Position numbers and translations under genes: made by a program
Virus record (IMG/VR): IMGVR_UViG_3300028173_000012
Span: 1-60,135 of that record
Reading direction: 5' to 3' (one strand)
Source: a virus
DNA: 60,135 nt
Shown here: in pieces, positions 36,686-44,145 of the stretch
Layout of the letters: every line of letters starts with the position of its first letter
Position numbering within the stretch: the stretch's first letter is position 1
The notes under the pieces: generated by a model
The model's database searches: none
The model's input: the letters and a program-made list of their open reading frames with translations, nothing else
Told to the model about the DNA's origin: nothing

Positions 36686-37726
36686 TTATGGTTTAACCAA
36701 TTTCCAAATTGAATCAACAAACGTCGATGGCTTGCCGTCCAGAAGGCTAAACAGTGGTCCCGGCTGCATCAGATTAAACTTGCTCATTTTGATGATTACC
36801 ATCGCCTGGTCCTTTCGTGACTCAGTCTTATGCAACTCAAGATGCTTGAAAAGGCGTTGATACCGAACCACCTCGCGCTCAAACTCGCGCTGTTGACGCT
36901 GGACCTGAGCTTTCAAATCGTCGAACAACTCATCAGGAAGCTCAGCGATCATTGCCTCGACGTTCTCGCCTGACGACAATGCTTCCCAGATACGTCGTGG
37001 TGACATATCGTGAACGAGACGATGCAGTTTTATGTACTCATCAAGCTTCACCTTAACCCGCGGGCCGTCTTCAAACATGATGACATAGCCTTCGAAGTTG
37101 GACGTATCGCGTGGAAGATCTTTCAAGTCCTCTACAGTGAACACTTCTGGAGTCCGAAAAGGCAGCTCAGGAAAATCGGTTGCCTCATACTCAAGCCCTG
37201 ACTCGGTGCAGATCGCGCCAATCAAAACGAGCTCCTCAACGTCGCCATAGTTTACGACGATCCTGTTGTCAGGGTAAATGATTTCGAAGAGGTACGTGAT
37301 ATGCCCGTGCATCTTTGGGACGGCATCTTTGTACTTCGTTCGAAGCATCTCGGTTGCCTTGATTGCCTGCTCTGACTCAAACGACCCACGGGTAGAAATT
37401 GCCAGCCCGTCAGGAGTCGAGTATGAAATCCCGAGTGACCCATCCATTTTTTCAAATGCTTTGAATCGATCGCCGATTGGGAGATCTGGCAAGGCAGGAG
37501 ACTCATGCTCGCCAATGTTGAAAAACTTCTTGAATGGTCGTGCAACCACACGTCCGGTACCGTCAACAATCAGCCCACGGCAGGCCATCGTTGCCTCGTT
37601 CCATCGGCGCTCATACTGAACAGGCGGTGCATAATTCAGAACAAACAAATCGTATTTTGGGTGTGGACGACGGGTAATATATCCTGCGTCGATCTCAGAC
37701 TGAATCAGTGGGTCCAACAAATCCAT
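36686..37726 (-). CDS. RNA ligase, Rnl1-type (B)
   Basis: 346 residues. Motif I FEKMDGSLG with Lys93 the predicted AMP acceptor; ARPFKKFFNIGE and RGLIVDG upstream; STRGS, LFEIIYPDNRIVVNY and GYVIMFEDG as later motifs. A second Rnl1-family enzyme distinct from 35092-36285 (low identity outside motifs), suggesting different substrates. Confidence 0.88.
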   Translation of the reverse strand: MDLLDPLIQSEIDAGYITRRPHPKYDLFVLNYAPPVQYERRWNEATMACRGLIVDGTGRVVARPFKKFFNIGEHESPALPDLPIGDRFKAFEKMDGSLGISYSTPDGLAISTRGSFESEQAIKATEMLRTKYKDAVPKMHGHITYLFEIIYPDNRIVVNYGDVEELVLIGAICTESGLEYEATDFPELPFRTPEVFTVEDLKDLPRDTSNFEGYVIMFEDGPRVKVKLDEYIKLHRLVHDMSPRRIWEALSSGENVEAMIAELPDELFDDLKAQVQRQQREFEREVVRYQRLFKHLELHKTESRKDQAMVIIKMSKFNLMQPGPLFSLLDGKPSTFVDSIWKLVKP

Positions 37727-37761
37727 GCTACCTCCCGGTCACCTTGGCAACCAACATGTCT

Positions 37762-37789
37762 ATTATACCATGTGAGGAGGCGTTTTACA
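37762..37789 (-). promoter_or_regulatory. early-type promoter
   Basis: TGTAAA, 16 bp, TATAAT; drives 36686-37726 and has an inverted repeat at its upstream edge. Confidence 0.85.
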
Positions 37790-37810
37790 CATGAACGATG
37801 AACATTCATA
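37790..37810. repeat. inverted repeat at promoter
   Basis: CATGAA/TTCATA around the centre; nearly the same as 25239-25259 and in the same position relative to the -35. Confidence 0.45.
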
Positions 37811-37829
37811 TGAAATCGGACACACGAGA

Positions 37830-38513
37830 TTAGTCGTAAGCTGAGCCATATTGTCGTCTTGGTAACTTACGACGCTTTGTTTGCGTTGCGCCGTTTTTGA
37901 CCAGGAATGCTAGCACATCTTCGACTGTCGTGCCATCGAGTTCAGCATTTTCCTTATCTAGAATAGCTTCCATGTTGCCGAGTTGCCCTTCACGGTCCTT
38001 CAACCGGAGGTACGTGCCCCACTTCTTTGTTTTGTGAATCTGGTAATCAATAAATTCGACGTCTCGGTGAAGAACAGGTGCTTCAGCAAACGCATATGAC
38101 AATGCCGCTCGTTCAGGCTTGTTTGGTTCTGTATCATGGGACGTGCTGTCTTTAGCAGTCTGGTCTTTTTCCCACGCCCGCTCGAGATTGTCAAGGAATT
38201 TCCATATCTTTTTTTCATTCCAATTGGGCGGATAAACCACGTCTGTCGTCAAGTTGCCGCCGCCTGGATCATCATATTCAGTCTGGACCTCTTTAATCCA
38301 AAATGTGATTTCATCAAGATCCAAGTATAAATCTGGCGTATTGACTTGGGGATCTGCCAAGGCACCGGCTACATCGTTTGCCAAAGCGTAATTGGCAATC
38401 CTGTTGAACAATTTTGCCTCTGGTTCGTCCGGGTTGTCGATGATTTTCAGCATGCCGTCATCAGGCAAAGATTCGCGGATCAACTTCGTCAGCTTTCGTT
38501 TCGTGATTTTCAT
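37830..38513 (-). CDS. CTS-leader protein with shared C-terminal domain
   Basis: 227 residues starting MKITKRKLTKLIRES. An acidic middle region precedes a C-terminal domain homologous to 22563-22952 (EFIDYQ, LRLKDREGQLGN, GTTVEDVLAFLV, basic tail). The N-terminal unique part is helical with WIKEVQTEYDD. Putative capsid-targeted protein, function unknown. Confidence 0.7.
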   Translation of the reverse strand: MKITKRKLTKLIRESLPDDGMLKIIDNPDEPEAKLFNRIANYALANDVAGALADPQVNTPDLYLDLDEITFWIKEVQTEYDDPGGGNLTTDVVYPPNWNEKKIWKFLDNLERAWEKDQTAKDSTSHDTEPNKPERAALSYAFAEAPVLHRDVEFIDYQIHKTKKWGTYLRLKDREGQLGNMEAILDKENAELDGTTVEDVLAFLVKNGATQTKRRKLPRRQYGSAYD

Positions 38514-38526
38514 TGCTAGCCTTCAG

Positions 38527-38805
38527 TTATACTTCGTCAATCAGATCTTCAGTCTTCATGACGAGGGTGCGAATGTGCGCCCATACTGATTCGGAGTAAC
38601 CCCCACCGGAGTGGATATACTCCTCGGCCATTGCCAAATTCTTTCTGGCTTCTTCCAGCATTTCGGCAAGTTCAGTCTCACGGATGCCTTGATTGGGACC
38701 AGCACCACGATCCCATTCTTGGCTGCCCAAATCGGGACCGCCCCAATCCGGACCAGCAATTCCCTGCTCTACCAATTGTCTCAGTTTTCGTTTTGTGATT
38801 TTCAT
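38527..38805 (-). CDS. small protein with CTS-like N-terminus
   Basis: 92 residues starting MKITKRKLRQLVEQG, then a Gly/Pro/Asp-rich linker and a helical C-terminal domain (ELAEMLEEARKNLAMAEEY). Preceded by GATACTTAG. Adjacent to 37830-38513 with the same leader. Confidence 0.7.
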   Translation of the reverse strand: MKITKRKLRQLVEQGIAGPDWGGPDLGSQEWDRGAGPNQGIRETELAEMLEEARKNLAMAEEYIHSGGGYSESVWAHIRTLVMKTEDLIDEV

Positions 38806-38825
38806 TATACACCCTGTTTCATGGA

Positions 38826-38834
38826 CTAAGTATC
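38826..38834 (-). promoter_or_regulatory. late-type motif GATACTTAG
   Basis: About 21 bases upstream of the start at 38805. Confidence 0.5.
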
Positions 38835-38835
38835 G

Positions 38836-39174
38836 CTACTTGACGATAATCGTTTCAATATGTGCACCACGAGCTCGACGAATGCAATCCCATGTTTCAC
38901 GGCAGTTATCAATTGGAAATGCGACACAAAGGTCAGCTCCCGAATCAACCATCTCTTGGTTTCTGACCGCTGTGGCCTTAGTCCCATGGAGCGTAATTTC
39001 GGTCGGCCACTCTTCAATTTCAAGCCTGAGCTCATCGGCAATCTTTGGAACAAAATAACTTGAACCTGATACCACACCGCAAACGATTGTCGTGCCCAAT
39101 GGCAGCTTGACCAACTCGTCCCTAATCTTCTCTATATCTAGCCATTCAATAGAACCAGCCACGATAACTCTCAT
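38836..39174 (-). CDS. SLOG-family protein (YspA-like)
   Basis: 112 residues with a Rossmann-like nucleotide-binding pattern: MRVIVAGSIEWLD, IVCGVVSGSSYF, and AVRNQEMVDSGADLCVAFP. SLOG proteins bind nucleotides or nucleotide-derived ligands. Overlaps the ThyX start, so co-translated. Ligand not known. Confidence 0.75.
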   Translation of the reverse strand: MRVIVAGSIEWLDIEKIRDELVKLPLGTTIVCGVVSGSSYFVPKIADELRLEIEEWPTEITLHGTKATAVRNQEMVDSGADLCVAFPIDNCRETWDCIRRARGAHIETIIVK

Positions 39175-39842
39175 TTCTTCAATCCATTTATGTTGAAAAT
39201 CGCTGTAATTGCTTCTGCGATTTTTTCCGCGACCTGCATATGCTCAAGCTGGGTGCCGCTTCCCTCACCTCTGACCTCGAGGTAGTGAATCCACGATCTG
39301 ACTGAGCCTTTCATGAACAGTCGTGATTTTGTTAGTCCTTCCGGAAGTAACTTTCTTGCAACTTCCTTTGCGATGCCTGCGTCGATTGCCCACTCGTATG
39401 CCTTCAGCGCTTCGCCGGCCACGTATTTTTGGCGGACATCCCACTGAGCTGACAACACCGGATCATCCGTCGCAACAGAATTCTGCCTGTTTTTCGTGTC
39501 CTGCAATCGAGGCTCGCAGAATTCAAATGTCTCGTTCCCGAATTCTGCAACGTTTGCATAGCGCTGGCTAAACTCTTGGAAACTGAATGACCTATGACGT
39601 AACATCTGTCGAGCGATGTCCCGGGTGGTTTCAATTTCCAACGTGATGTCGGCCATTTCAAAAGGTGACCAATGACGGTGTGCCATCAGGAACTTGATTA
39701 GCTTCCGCGATGTTTTCACGTTCATTTGATTGGCCGGATTGGAAACCCGGGCACAATATGCAATTAGTCCTTCAACCCCATCGATTCCGACTTCTTTCAG
39801 GCCATCCACAACCTGCGTATACGAAACTAACTTGACGTTCAT
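39171..39842 (-). CDS. thyX: FAD-dependent thymidylate synthase
   Basis: 223 residues with the ThyX motif LRHRSFSFQEFSQRYA (RHRxxSxxExSxR) and a C-terminal GSVRSWIHYLEVRG region. Converts dUMP to dTMP using methylene-THF, FAD and NADPH, supplying thymidine for phage DNA synthesis. Length is typical. Between SLOG and Nudix genes. Confidence 0.95.
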   Translation of the reverse strand: MNVKLVSYTQVVDGLKEVGIDGVEGLIAYCARVSNPANQMNVKTSRKLIKFLMAHRHWSPFEMADITLEIETTRDIARQMLRHRSFSFQEFSQRYANVAEFGNETFEFCEPRLQDTKNRQNSVATDDPVLSAQWDVRQKYVAGEALKAYEWAIDAGIAKEVARKLLPEGLTKSRLFMKGSVRSWIHYLEVRGEGSGTQLEHMQVAEKIAEAITAIFNINGLKK

Positions 39843-39849
39843 TCAAATC

Positions 39850-40287
39850 CTAGCGAGCGTTGGCTCGTTTTTCTGTGTCTAATACAAACTGCACGACTGA
39901 CTGTAACCTACCTGGCATCAGCGCTGCGAGTTTTGACATTGGAACCCACCTGAACTCATCGTTCTCGGGTTTCCCAAGTTTTTCGCTGATTGGCAGGAAT
40001 GGAGTTGTTCGTGATTGGCGCACGCCGATGAAGTATACAGCGGTCTTCTTACGAGAGCCTTTGCCATATACAATTGGTTCAGAGTGCTCATCTTCGTATG
40101 CAGTAATGTCAGTTGGCGAGACCAGTGATGTCTCCTCTTCGAGTTCTCGTAGGGCTGCTTCAAATCGAGTCTCGCCAGGATCAAGCTTTCCTTTCGGGAA
40201 ATCCCAATTGGCATACGCTCGAACACACAAAACGGTTGGCTCTGGTGAGTTCCAATCAATCACGGCAACGCCGGCACTTTGCAACAT
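39850..40287 (-). CDS. Nudix hydrolase
   Basis: About 145 residues. Nudix box GKLDPGETRFEAALRELEEET fits GX5EX7REUXEEXG. Trp/Phe NWDFPKGKL upstream resembles the Ap4A/NUDT2-like subgroup. Substrate not fixed: diadenosine polyphosphate, NTP or RNA cap. Confidence 0.88.
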   Translation of the reverse strand: MLQSAGVAVIDWNSPEPTVLCVRAYANWDFPKGKLDPGETRFEAALRELEEETSLVSPTDITAYEDEHSEPIVYGKGSRKKTAVYFIGVRQSRTTPFLPISEKLGKPENDEFRWVPMSKLAALMPGRLQSVVQFVLDTEKRANAR

Positions 40288-40319
40288 AGTTTTCTCCATT
40301 CGTCCTTATCAACAATTCC

Positions 40320-40347
40320 ATTATATCAGGAATGTCATAATTTTACA
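40320..40347 (-). promoter_or_regulatory. early-type promoter
   Basis: TGTAAA, 16 bp, TATAAT; drives Nudix-ThyX-SLOG. Confidence 0.85.
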
Positions 40348-40359
40348 CGATATGTTCGA

Positions 40360-40548
40360 CTATGCTTGAGGTCGTTTCCACTTCACTGCCAAATCGGCGA
40401 AGCCTTGCACACCAACGTATGCCAATGCCAACGCAACCCATTGCTCCCCATTGATCTTATCACCGATCAGTAACCCTGTTGATGTCAGCCAAACGAGAAG
40501 TTTCCTGCTCATAAGTTTGCTCATATGCTGGTCTAAGAATGCTTTCAT
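40360..40548 (-). CDS. small membrane protein, holin-like candidate
   Basis: 62 residues from the ATG at 40548. A basic/amphipathic N-terminus precedes two hydrophobic stretches (LLVWLTSTGLLIG, WVALALAYVGVQGFADLAV). The size and topology fit a small holin, but no lysis partner is adjacent. Confidence 0.5.
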   Translation of the reverse strand: MKAFLDQHMSKLMSRKLLVWLTSTGLLIGDKINGEQWVALALAYVGVQGFADLAVKWKRPQA

Positions 40549-40567
40549 TTTTGTCTCCGTATCAAGA

Positions 40568-40576
40568 CTAAATATC
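40568..40576 (-). promoter_or_regulatory. late-type motif GATATTTAG
   Basis: About 20 bases upstream of 40548. Confidence 0.55.
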
Positions 40577-40964
40577 AACGAAATAATTCTATGATGAGTT
40601 CTTGGACCAAATGAAACGATTCAATGACCAACTTGTCACCAATGTCGATTCCTAAACTATCACACGTGCCTGATGGGAGCTCCAGGACATGGGCTGTGTT
40701 TTGTGAACATGTGCTACGACCGGTCAGGGGTTCCATCTTGTCGATCTTTACGACCTGCCGCTTGTCATCGAAGTATAGGATGTCCAGCGGGATCTTCGTG
40801 TTTTTCATGTGGAACGATGCAGGCCGGTTGTCCATCACGAACAACATTCCGTCGGTTCCAATCGCATCCCGGTTCATCAACCCGAGAGCCCTGGTGTCAT
40901 CCCTGTCAGCGAGTTCAACAGAAAATGAGTTGTTCCCGACCGAAATTGAGTGTTCAGTCGCCAT
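40575..40964 (-). CDS. DUF192-family protein
   Basis: About 129 residues from the ATG at 40964, which overlaps the upstream stop. Family pattern: RALGLMNRDAIGTDGMLFVMD, then FHMKNTKIPLDILYFD and HVLELPSGTCDSLGI. No Sec signal. Role unknown, though the family appears repeatedly in phages and bacteria. Confidence 0.85.
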   Translation of the reverse strand: MATEHSISVGNNSFSVELADRDDTRALGLMNRDAIGTDGMLFVMDNRPASFHMKNTKIPLDILYFDDKRQVVKIDKMEPLTGRSTCSQNTAHVLELPSGTCDSLGIDIGDKLVIESFHLVQELIIELFR

Positions 40965-41136
40965 CTGGATCTTGTCCGGTCCGGAGGCGGTGAATAACCG
41001 CTTCGACGACCAACTTGAGCGCCGCCATGTTCTTGGCTTCTTCAATCGCCATGCCGACCTCTAGATCATTCATCATTTCTGGTGGGACTTCTGTATTTTG
41101 TGCTGAGGTCGTTGTAAATAATTCTTCGTGTTTCAT
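40954..41136 (-). CDS. unknown small protein, 60 aa
   Basis: Acidic N-terminus, then a helical segment AIEEAKNMAALKLVVEAVIH. Overlaps neighbours at both ends. No family recognised. Confidence 0.5.
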   Translation of the reverse strand: MKHEELFTTTSAQNTEVPPEMMNDLEVGMAIEEAKNMAALKLVVEAVIHRLRTGQDPDGD

Positions 41137-41483
41137 TATAATCCTGTACTTGTTTCAAGGTCCCACGGCCCAAAATGTTTGAACTCTGACATTTTTCTTG
41201 CCGCTTCATCATACGTGTATTCATAGAAATTGTTGATTTCTCCGATTTGTCCGATTCTGTAGTATAGTCGAGCAGGTAGTATTGTATTTCCGCCGTTTGA
41301 TTTGTCAATCACAAGATCCTGGAGTGTATCGATCACAAATGCATGCCCAAAATTTGTTCCATCCAAAGCACCTTGACCGGCGACCTCAGCATGGACAAGA
41401 ATATACCGATCTTCCTCTTCGGTAAATGATTTTCCCATGATGAACCTACCAGCCGCCGCATAACAATCACCTAACGCTTCCAT
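41136..41483 (-). CDS. unknown protein, about 115 aa
   Basis: Start at 41483 supported by GAGGTAG and the ATATTTATAG motif upstream; longer frames overlap the hemolysin III-like gene. Opens CYAAAGRFIMG and contains VHAEVAGQGALDGTNFGHAFV with Cys/His residues, which could be a small enzyme (a papain-like or NlpC-like order is possible but unproven). Confidence 0.6.
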   Translation of the reverse strand: MEALGDCYAAAGRFIMGKSFTEEEDRYILVHAEVAGQGALDGTNFGHAFVIDTLQDLVIDKSNGGNTILPARLYYRIGQIGEINNFYEYTYDEAARKMSEFKHFGPWDLETSTGL

Positions 41484-41499
41484 ATCTACCTCGTATTGA

Positions 41500-41510
41500 C
41501 TATAAATATA
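41500..41510 (-). promoter_or_regulatory. late-type motif ATATTTATAG
   Basis: About 17 bases upstream of 41483. Confidence 0.55.
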
Positions 41511-41550
41511 GGCCAGTCCGCCCGTGTTGCATTCCTTTGTGAAATATACA

Positions 41551-42093
41551 TTACCCCCAAGTATGCACTGCCCAACCGCCACAGACGAACACGTGCCATA
41601 CCATGTGCATCCATGGGCGCTCACCCAAGAAATAAAACGGTAAGCCCATGGCATAAATGACCAAACCAACAAAAAACGACACATCGACACCATCGAAAAA
41701 GACGAATGCGAGTACTCCGCCCATGATGCTAAGTGTCACCAATGTCACATCTGTGAACCGTTCTGGCACGTAAAAGAAAATCGTTGGAATTGAAAGCGTA
41801 ATCGCCGCAAGGAAGAACAACCCACCAGGAATCGGTGGTAGATACTCAAGCAAAGTTGCGGGAATGAGCCAGAAAATCGACGTAATGTCGAGTTGCTGCC
41901 TTGCTGCCTTGAGAAGCAGGTCATCGTTTGTTGAATGATACAGAAATGAGAAAAAGAATGTGCATGCCGAGAACAGAAAGAATGGAACCCTAGCAACCGG
42001 GGCATTGAATGTATAAGAAAAAGCAATGATGCATGGAAGCAGATGTGTGAGAGCATTGATTCTCTCTTCTACAATTGGTCTGTTCTTTAGCAC
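41551..42093 (-). CDS. hemolysin III/PAQR-like membrane protein
   Basis: 180 residues, about six or seven TM segments. Conserved family features: EERINALTHLLPCI at the N-terminus, SFLYHST, QQLDITSIF and a C-terminal MVWHVFVCGGWAVHT, giving the Ser/His/Asp/His zinc-site set. Unusual in phages. Possible ceramidase-like hydrolase or membrane-perturbing role; not established. Confidence 0.78.
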   Translation of the reverse strand: MLKNRPIVEERINALTHLLPCIIAFSYTFNAPVARVPFFLFSACTFFFSFLYHSTNDDLLLKAARQQLDITSIFWLIPATLLEYLPPIPGGLFFLAAITLSIPTIFFYVPERFTDVTLVTLSIMGGVLAFVFFDGVDVSFFVGLVIYAMGLPFYFLGERPWMHMVWHVFVCGGWAVHTWG

Positions 42094-42102
42094 CTGACCC
42101 GC

Positions 42103-42399
42103 CTAGCTTGATTCGTGTGTTTCCCAGCCGGCTTCACGATTCCAAAAATCAAATGTGGGAACTGTTTTGCCAAGGACATATAGTGCAAACAAGCTTTGCG
42201 ATTCCATTTTTTGTTTTATGGTGCCGTGGGAATGCGTTTGTTTGAACGTCCTGATTGCAACATCGGGGAACTCACGATCGAAATCAAGGAATCCATATAG
42301 CATTTCGTTCAGGTTCTGATCAGTCACTTCCTCGATCTCAACCGGTCCTACATTTGGTGGTGCTATGACCCCAGACGACTCTGAGAACTCGACTTTCAT
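42103..42399 (-). CDS. unknown acidic protein, 98 aa
   Basis: Contains GPVEIEEVTDQNLNEMLYGF and a C-terminal Trp-rich tail. Between membrane genes in one operon. No family recognised. Confidence 0.55.
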   Translation of the reverse strand: MKVEFSESSGVIAPPNVGPVEIEEVTDQNLNEMLYGFLDFDREFPDVAIRTFKQTHSHGTIKQKMESQSLFALYVLGKTVPTFDFWNREAGWETHESS

Positions 42400-42554
42400 A
42401 GGTCATCCCATGGCTGGGGTTTGCTAGGGCCAACCTTCCATTCGAAAAACCTTCCAATAAGATCGAAGAAGAACGTCGGGAACATGATTGGCAAAATGAC
42501 AGCGAGCATCCCAAGGATGAACAGTATTCCTAGCGCCGCCATCAAGATTTTCAT
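42396..42554 (-). CDS. small membrane protein, 52 aa
   Basis: Start at 42554: KILMAALGILFILGMLAVIL forms one long TM segment, followed by a short amphipathic tail. Preceded by ATATTTAT motif. Function unknown. Confidence 0.55.
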   Translation of the reverse strand: MKILMAALGILFILGMLAVILPIMFPTFFFDLIGRFFEWKVGPSKPQPWDDL

Positions 42555-42567
42555 TATCACCTCTACA

Positions 42568-42576
42568 ATAAATATT
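42568..42576 (-). promoter_or_regulatory. late-type motif ATATTTAT
   Basis: About 14 bases upstream of 42554. Confidence 0.5.
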
Positions 42577-42579
42577 AGG

Positions 42580-43230
42580 TCAATCGGCACTCGACTCAAA
42601 GGCTGCAGATAAAATCTCATCCGCTGGTGGGATGTCCATCGCACAGTCAAAATTCTCAATCAACTCTCTGTTATTTTCGATTTCTTCCTCGAGGTGCCTC
42701 GGGAATCGCCACATGAAATAATATGCCCCTGATGTGAACTTGCTTATGATCCATTCGAGCCGAGAATATTCTCCTGTTTGGCGCACACGAACCATGTCGG
42801 TCATCATGTATCCGCGGAGTTCCCAGAATGCTCTGAATGGTGCTGGCCAAGGTCCCAGGAATACCAGGAACAGCAAACCCCATGGGCCAACAATGAATGA
42901 AGACAACGCGAACAAGGCGAGCCATTGCGGAAACAGGTAGCTCAACATAAATGTCAGTTTTCCAACTCGCTGGCTGTCATCGACATGGACTAGCTCATGG
43001 CACAAGACCGCTGCAGCCGAATTTTCGTTTTTCTTCATCCATTTTCTTGACGGGAAATACACAGTGTCGCCAATCACGGTTGTGTAGTTTGTCATAAACT
43101 TTGGATTGAAGAACAGTGCCACACCAAGAAATCGCATAAACGGACTTTCGTCTTTGAATTTGAACTTGATGTGGTACCGCTCCCTAGCAAACTTGCTGAT
43201 ACCATCATATGATATTTTGTTCGATGTCAT
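42580..43230 (-). CDS. membrane-linked zinc metalloprotease-like protein
   Basis: 216 residues. HELVH (residues 78-82) is a gluzincin-type zinc site in AAVLCHELVHVDD; a hydrophobic hairpin follows (LFALSSFIVGPWGLLFLVFLG), then a charged region with ELRGYMMTDMVRV whose Glu may be the third ligand. Possibly acts on membrane or cell-wall proteins; role unknown. Confidence 0.65.
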   Translation of the reverse strand: MTSNKISYDGISKFARERYHIKFKFKDESPFMRFLGVALFFNPKFMTNYTTVIGDTVYFPSRKWMKKNENSAAAVLCHELVHVDDSQRVGKLTFMLSYLFPQWLALFALSSFIVGPWGLLFLVFLGPWPAPFRAFWELRGYMMTDMVRVRQTGEYSRLEWIISKFTSGAYYFMWRFPRHLEEEIENNRELIENFDCAMDIPPADEILSAAFESSAD

Positions 43231-43257
43231 ATCAACCTCCGAACGCTAACTATCATG

Positions 43258-43710
43258 CTACCAGCGCTTCCGCAACTGCATATCCGTCTCATGGAGCGGA
43301 GTATCAGCTTTTCTGGCATTACATGGTTCGCAGCTCAATACGAGGTTCTCCCATGTTCCCGGGCCGTTTTTCGACTTTGGAATCACGTGATCTCGAGTGG
43401 ACGCGTGGTAAGGAATGTGGTCACCGCAGTATTGGCACTCACCCTTGTCACGGATGTACAAGTTTCGACGTGTTGGCTTCTTTGGCTTACGGCGACCTTT
43501 GATCGCACCAACGAAAACGCCCTTCACAAATCGAACTGTGACAGGAAATGGGATCGGTCCATCAACGTGACCAATTGTCACCGATGGGTGGGTCTCAACA
43601 ACCTCAACTCGACCCTTACAAATATCACCCATGGCTTCCTGCCAGGAGGTTGTGTAAAGTGGCTCGTAACCTGTGCTCAACACATGTACATTTGGAATTA
43701 TATTTATCAT
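43258..43710 (-). CDS. HNH endonuclease
   Basis: 150 residues. The N-terminal half is beta-rich and unknown; the C-terminal HNH core is CQYCGDHI, TRDHVIPKSKNG, NLVLSCEPCNARKAD. This is the common small HNH class (restriction/terminase-type) rather than the tRNA-associated type at the left of the window. ATATTTAT-type motif upstream at 43730. Confidence 0.85.
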   Translation of the reverse strand: MINIIPNVHVLSTGYEPLYTTSWQEAMGDICKGRVEVVETHPSVTIGHVDGPIPFPVTVRFVKGVFVGAIKGRRKPKKPTRRNLYIRDKGECQYCGDHIPYHASTRDHVIPKSKNGPGTWENLVLSCEPCNARKADTPLHETDMQLRKRW

Positions 43711-43729
43711 ATTCGCTTCTCCCTACTTT

Positions 43730-43737
43730 ATAAATAC
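43730..43737 (-). promoter_or_regulatory. late-type motif GTATTTAT
   Basis: About 20 bases upstream of 43710. Confidence 0.45.
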
Positions 43738-43756
43738 CACAATCATCCTTTTCGAT

Positions 43757-43762
43757 TATAAT
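43757..43762 (+). promoter_or_regulatory. -10-like TATAAT, plus strand
   Basis: About 39 bases upstream of the plus-strand gene at 43801; no matching -35 at the usual 16-bp spacing. Confidence 0.35.
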
Positions 43763-43800
43763 CAAAACGAACATTTTGTTCAAAAACTAAAGGAACACAC

Positions 43801-44145
43801 ATGAAAATTGGACTCGTAATGCTACTTTTTCTGGCGATGCATGCATTTGCTTGGTTCGGTGCAAACTCGCAACATGTATGGCGAGACCAACCTAGTGCCA
43901 TGATAACAGCACTTATGTTTGGAGTGCCGGTAGCACTAACTGCCTTCCTGGCGACGAAATATGGCTACGAATTTTTTGATAGCCTTTGGTCGGTAAGAAT
44001 GGTTGCCCAAGGAGCATTTTACGTCTGCTTTCCAACTTTGACATGGATTTTCCTGGATGAGTCGCCGTTTACGACGAAGACGATTATTTCAATCCTCTTG
44101 TCAGCCCTCATCGTCTTCGTCCAGTTTTTCTGGAAAGACGCTTAG
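43801..44145 (+). CDS. small multi-pass membrane protein
   Basis: 114 residues on the plus strand, AAGGAA upstream. About four TM segments (VMLLFLAMHAFAWF, ITALMFGVPVALTAFL, AQGAFYVCFPTLTWIFL, IISILLSALIVFVQFF). Small-transporter-like topology. Only two genes in the window run this way, and its stop overlaps the convergent 44142-44786. Confidence 0.65.
   Translation: MKIGLVMLLFLAMHAFAWFGANSQHVWRDQPSAMITALMFGVPVALTAFLATKYGYEFFDSLWSVRMVAQGAFYVCFPTLTWIFLDESPFTTKTIISILLSALIVFVQFFWKDA

Noticed and set aside
41483-41693. Longer N-terminal form of 41136-41483
   Set aside because: The extension overlaps the hemolysin III-like gene and lacks a ribosome-binding site, while 41483 has GAGGTAG and an upstream promoter motif.
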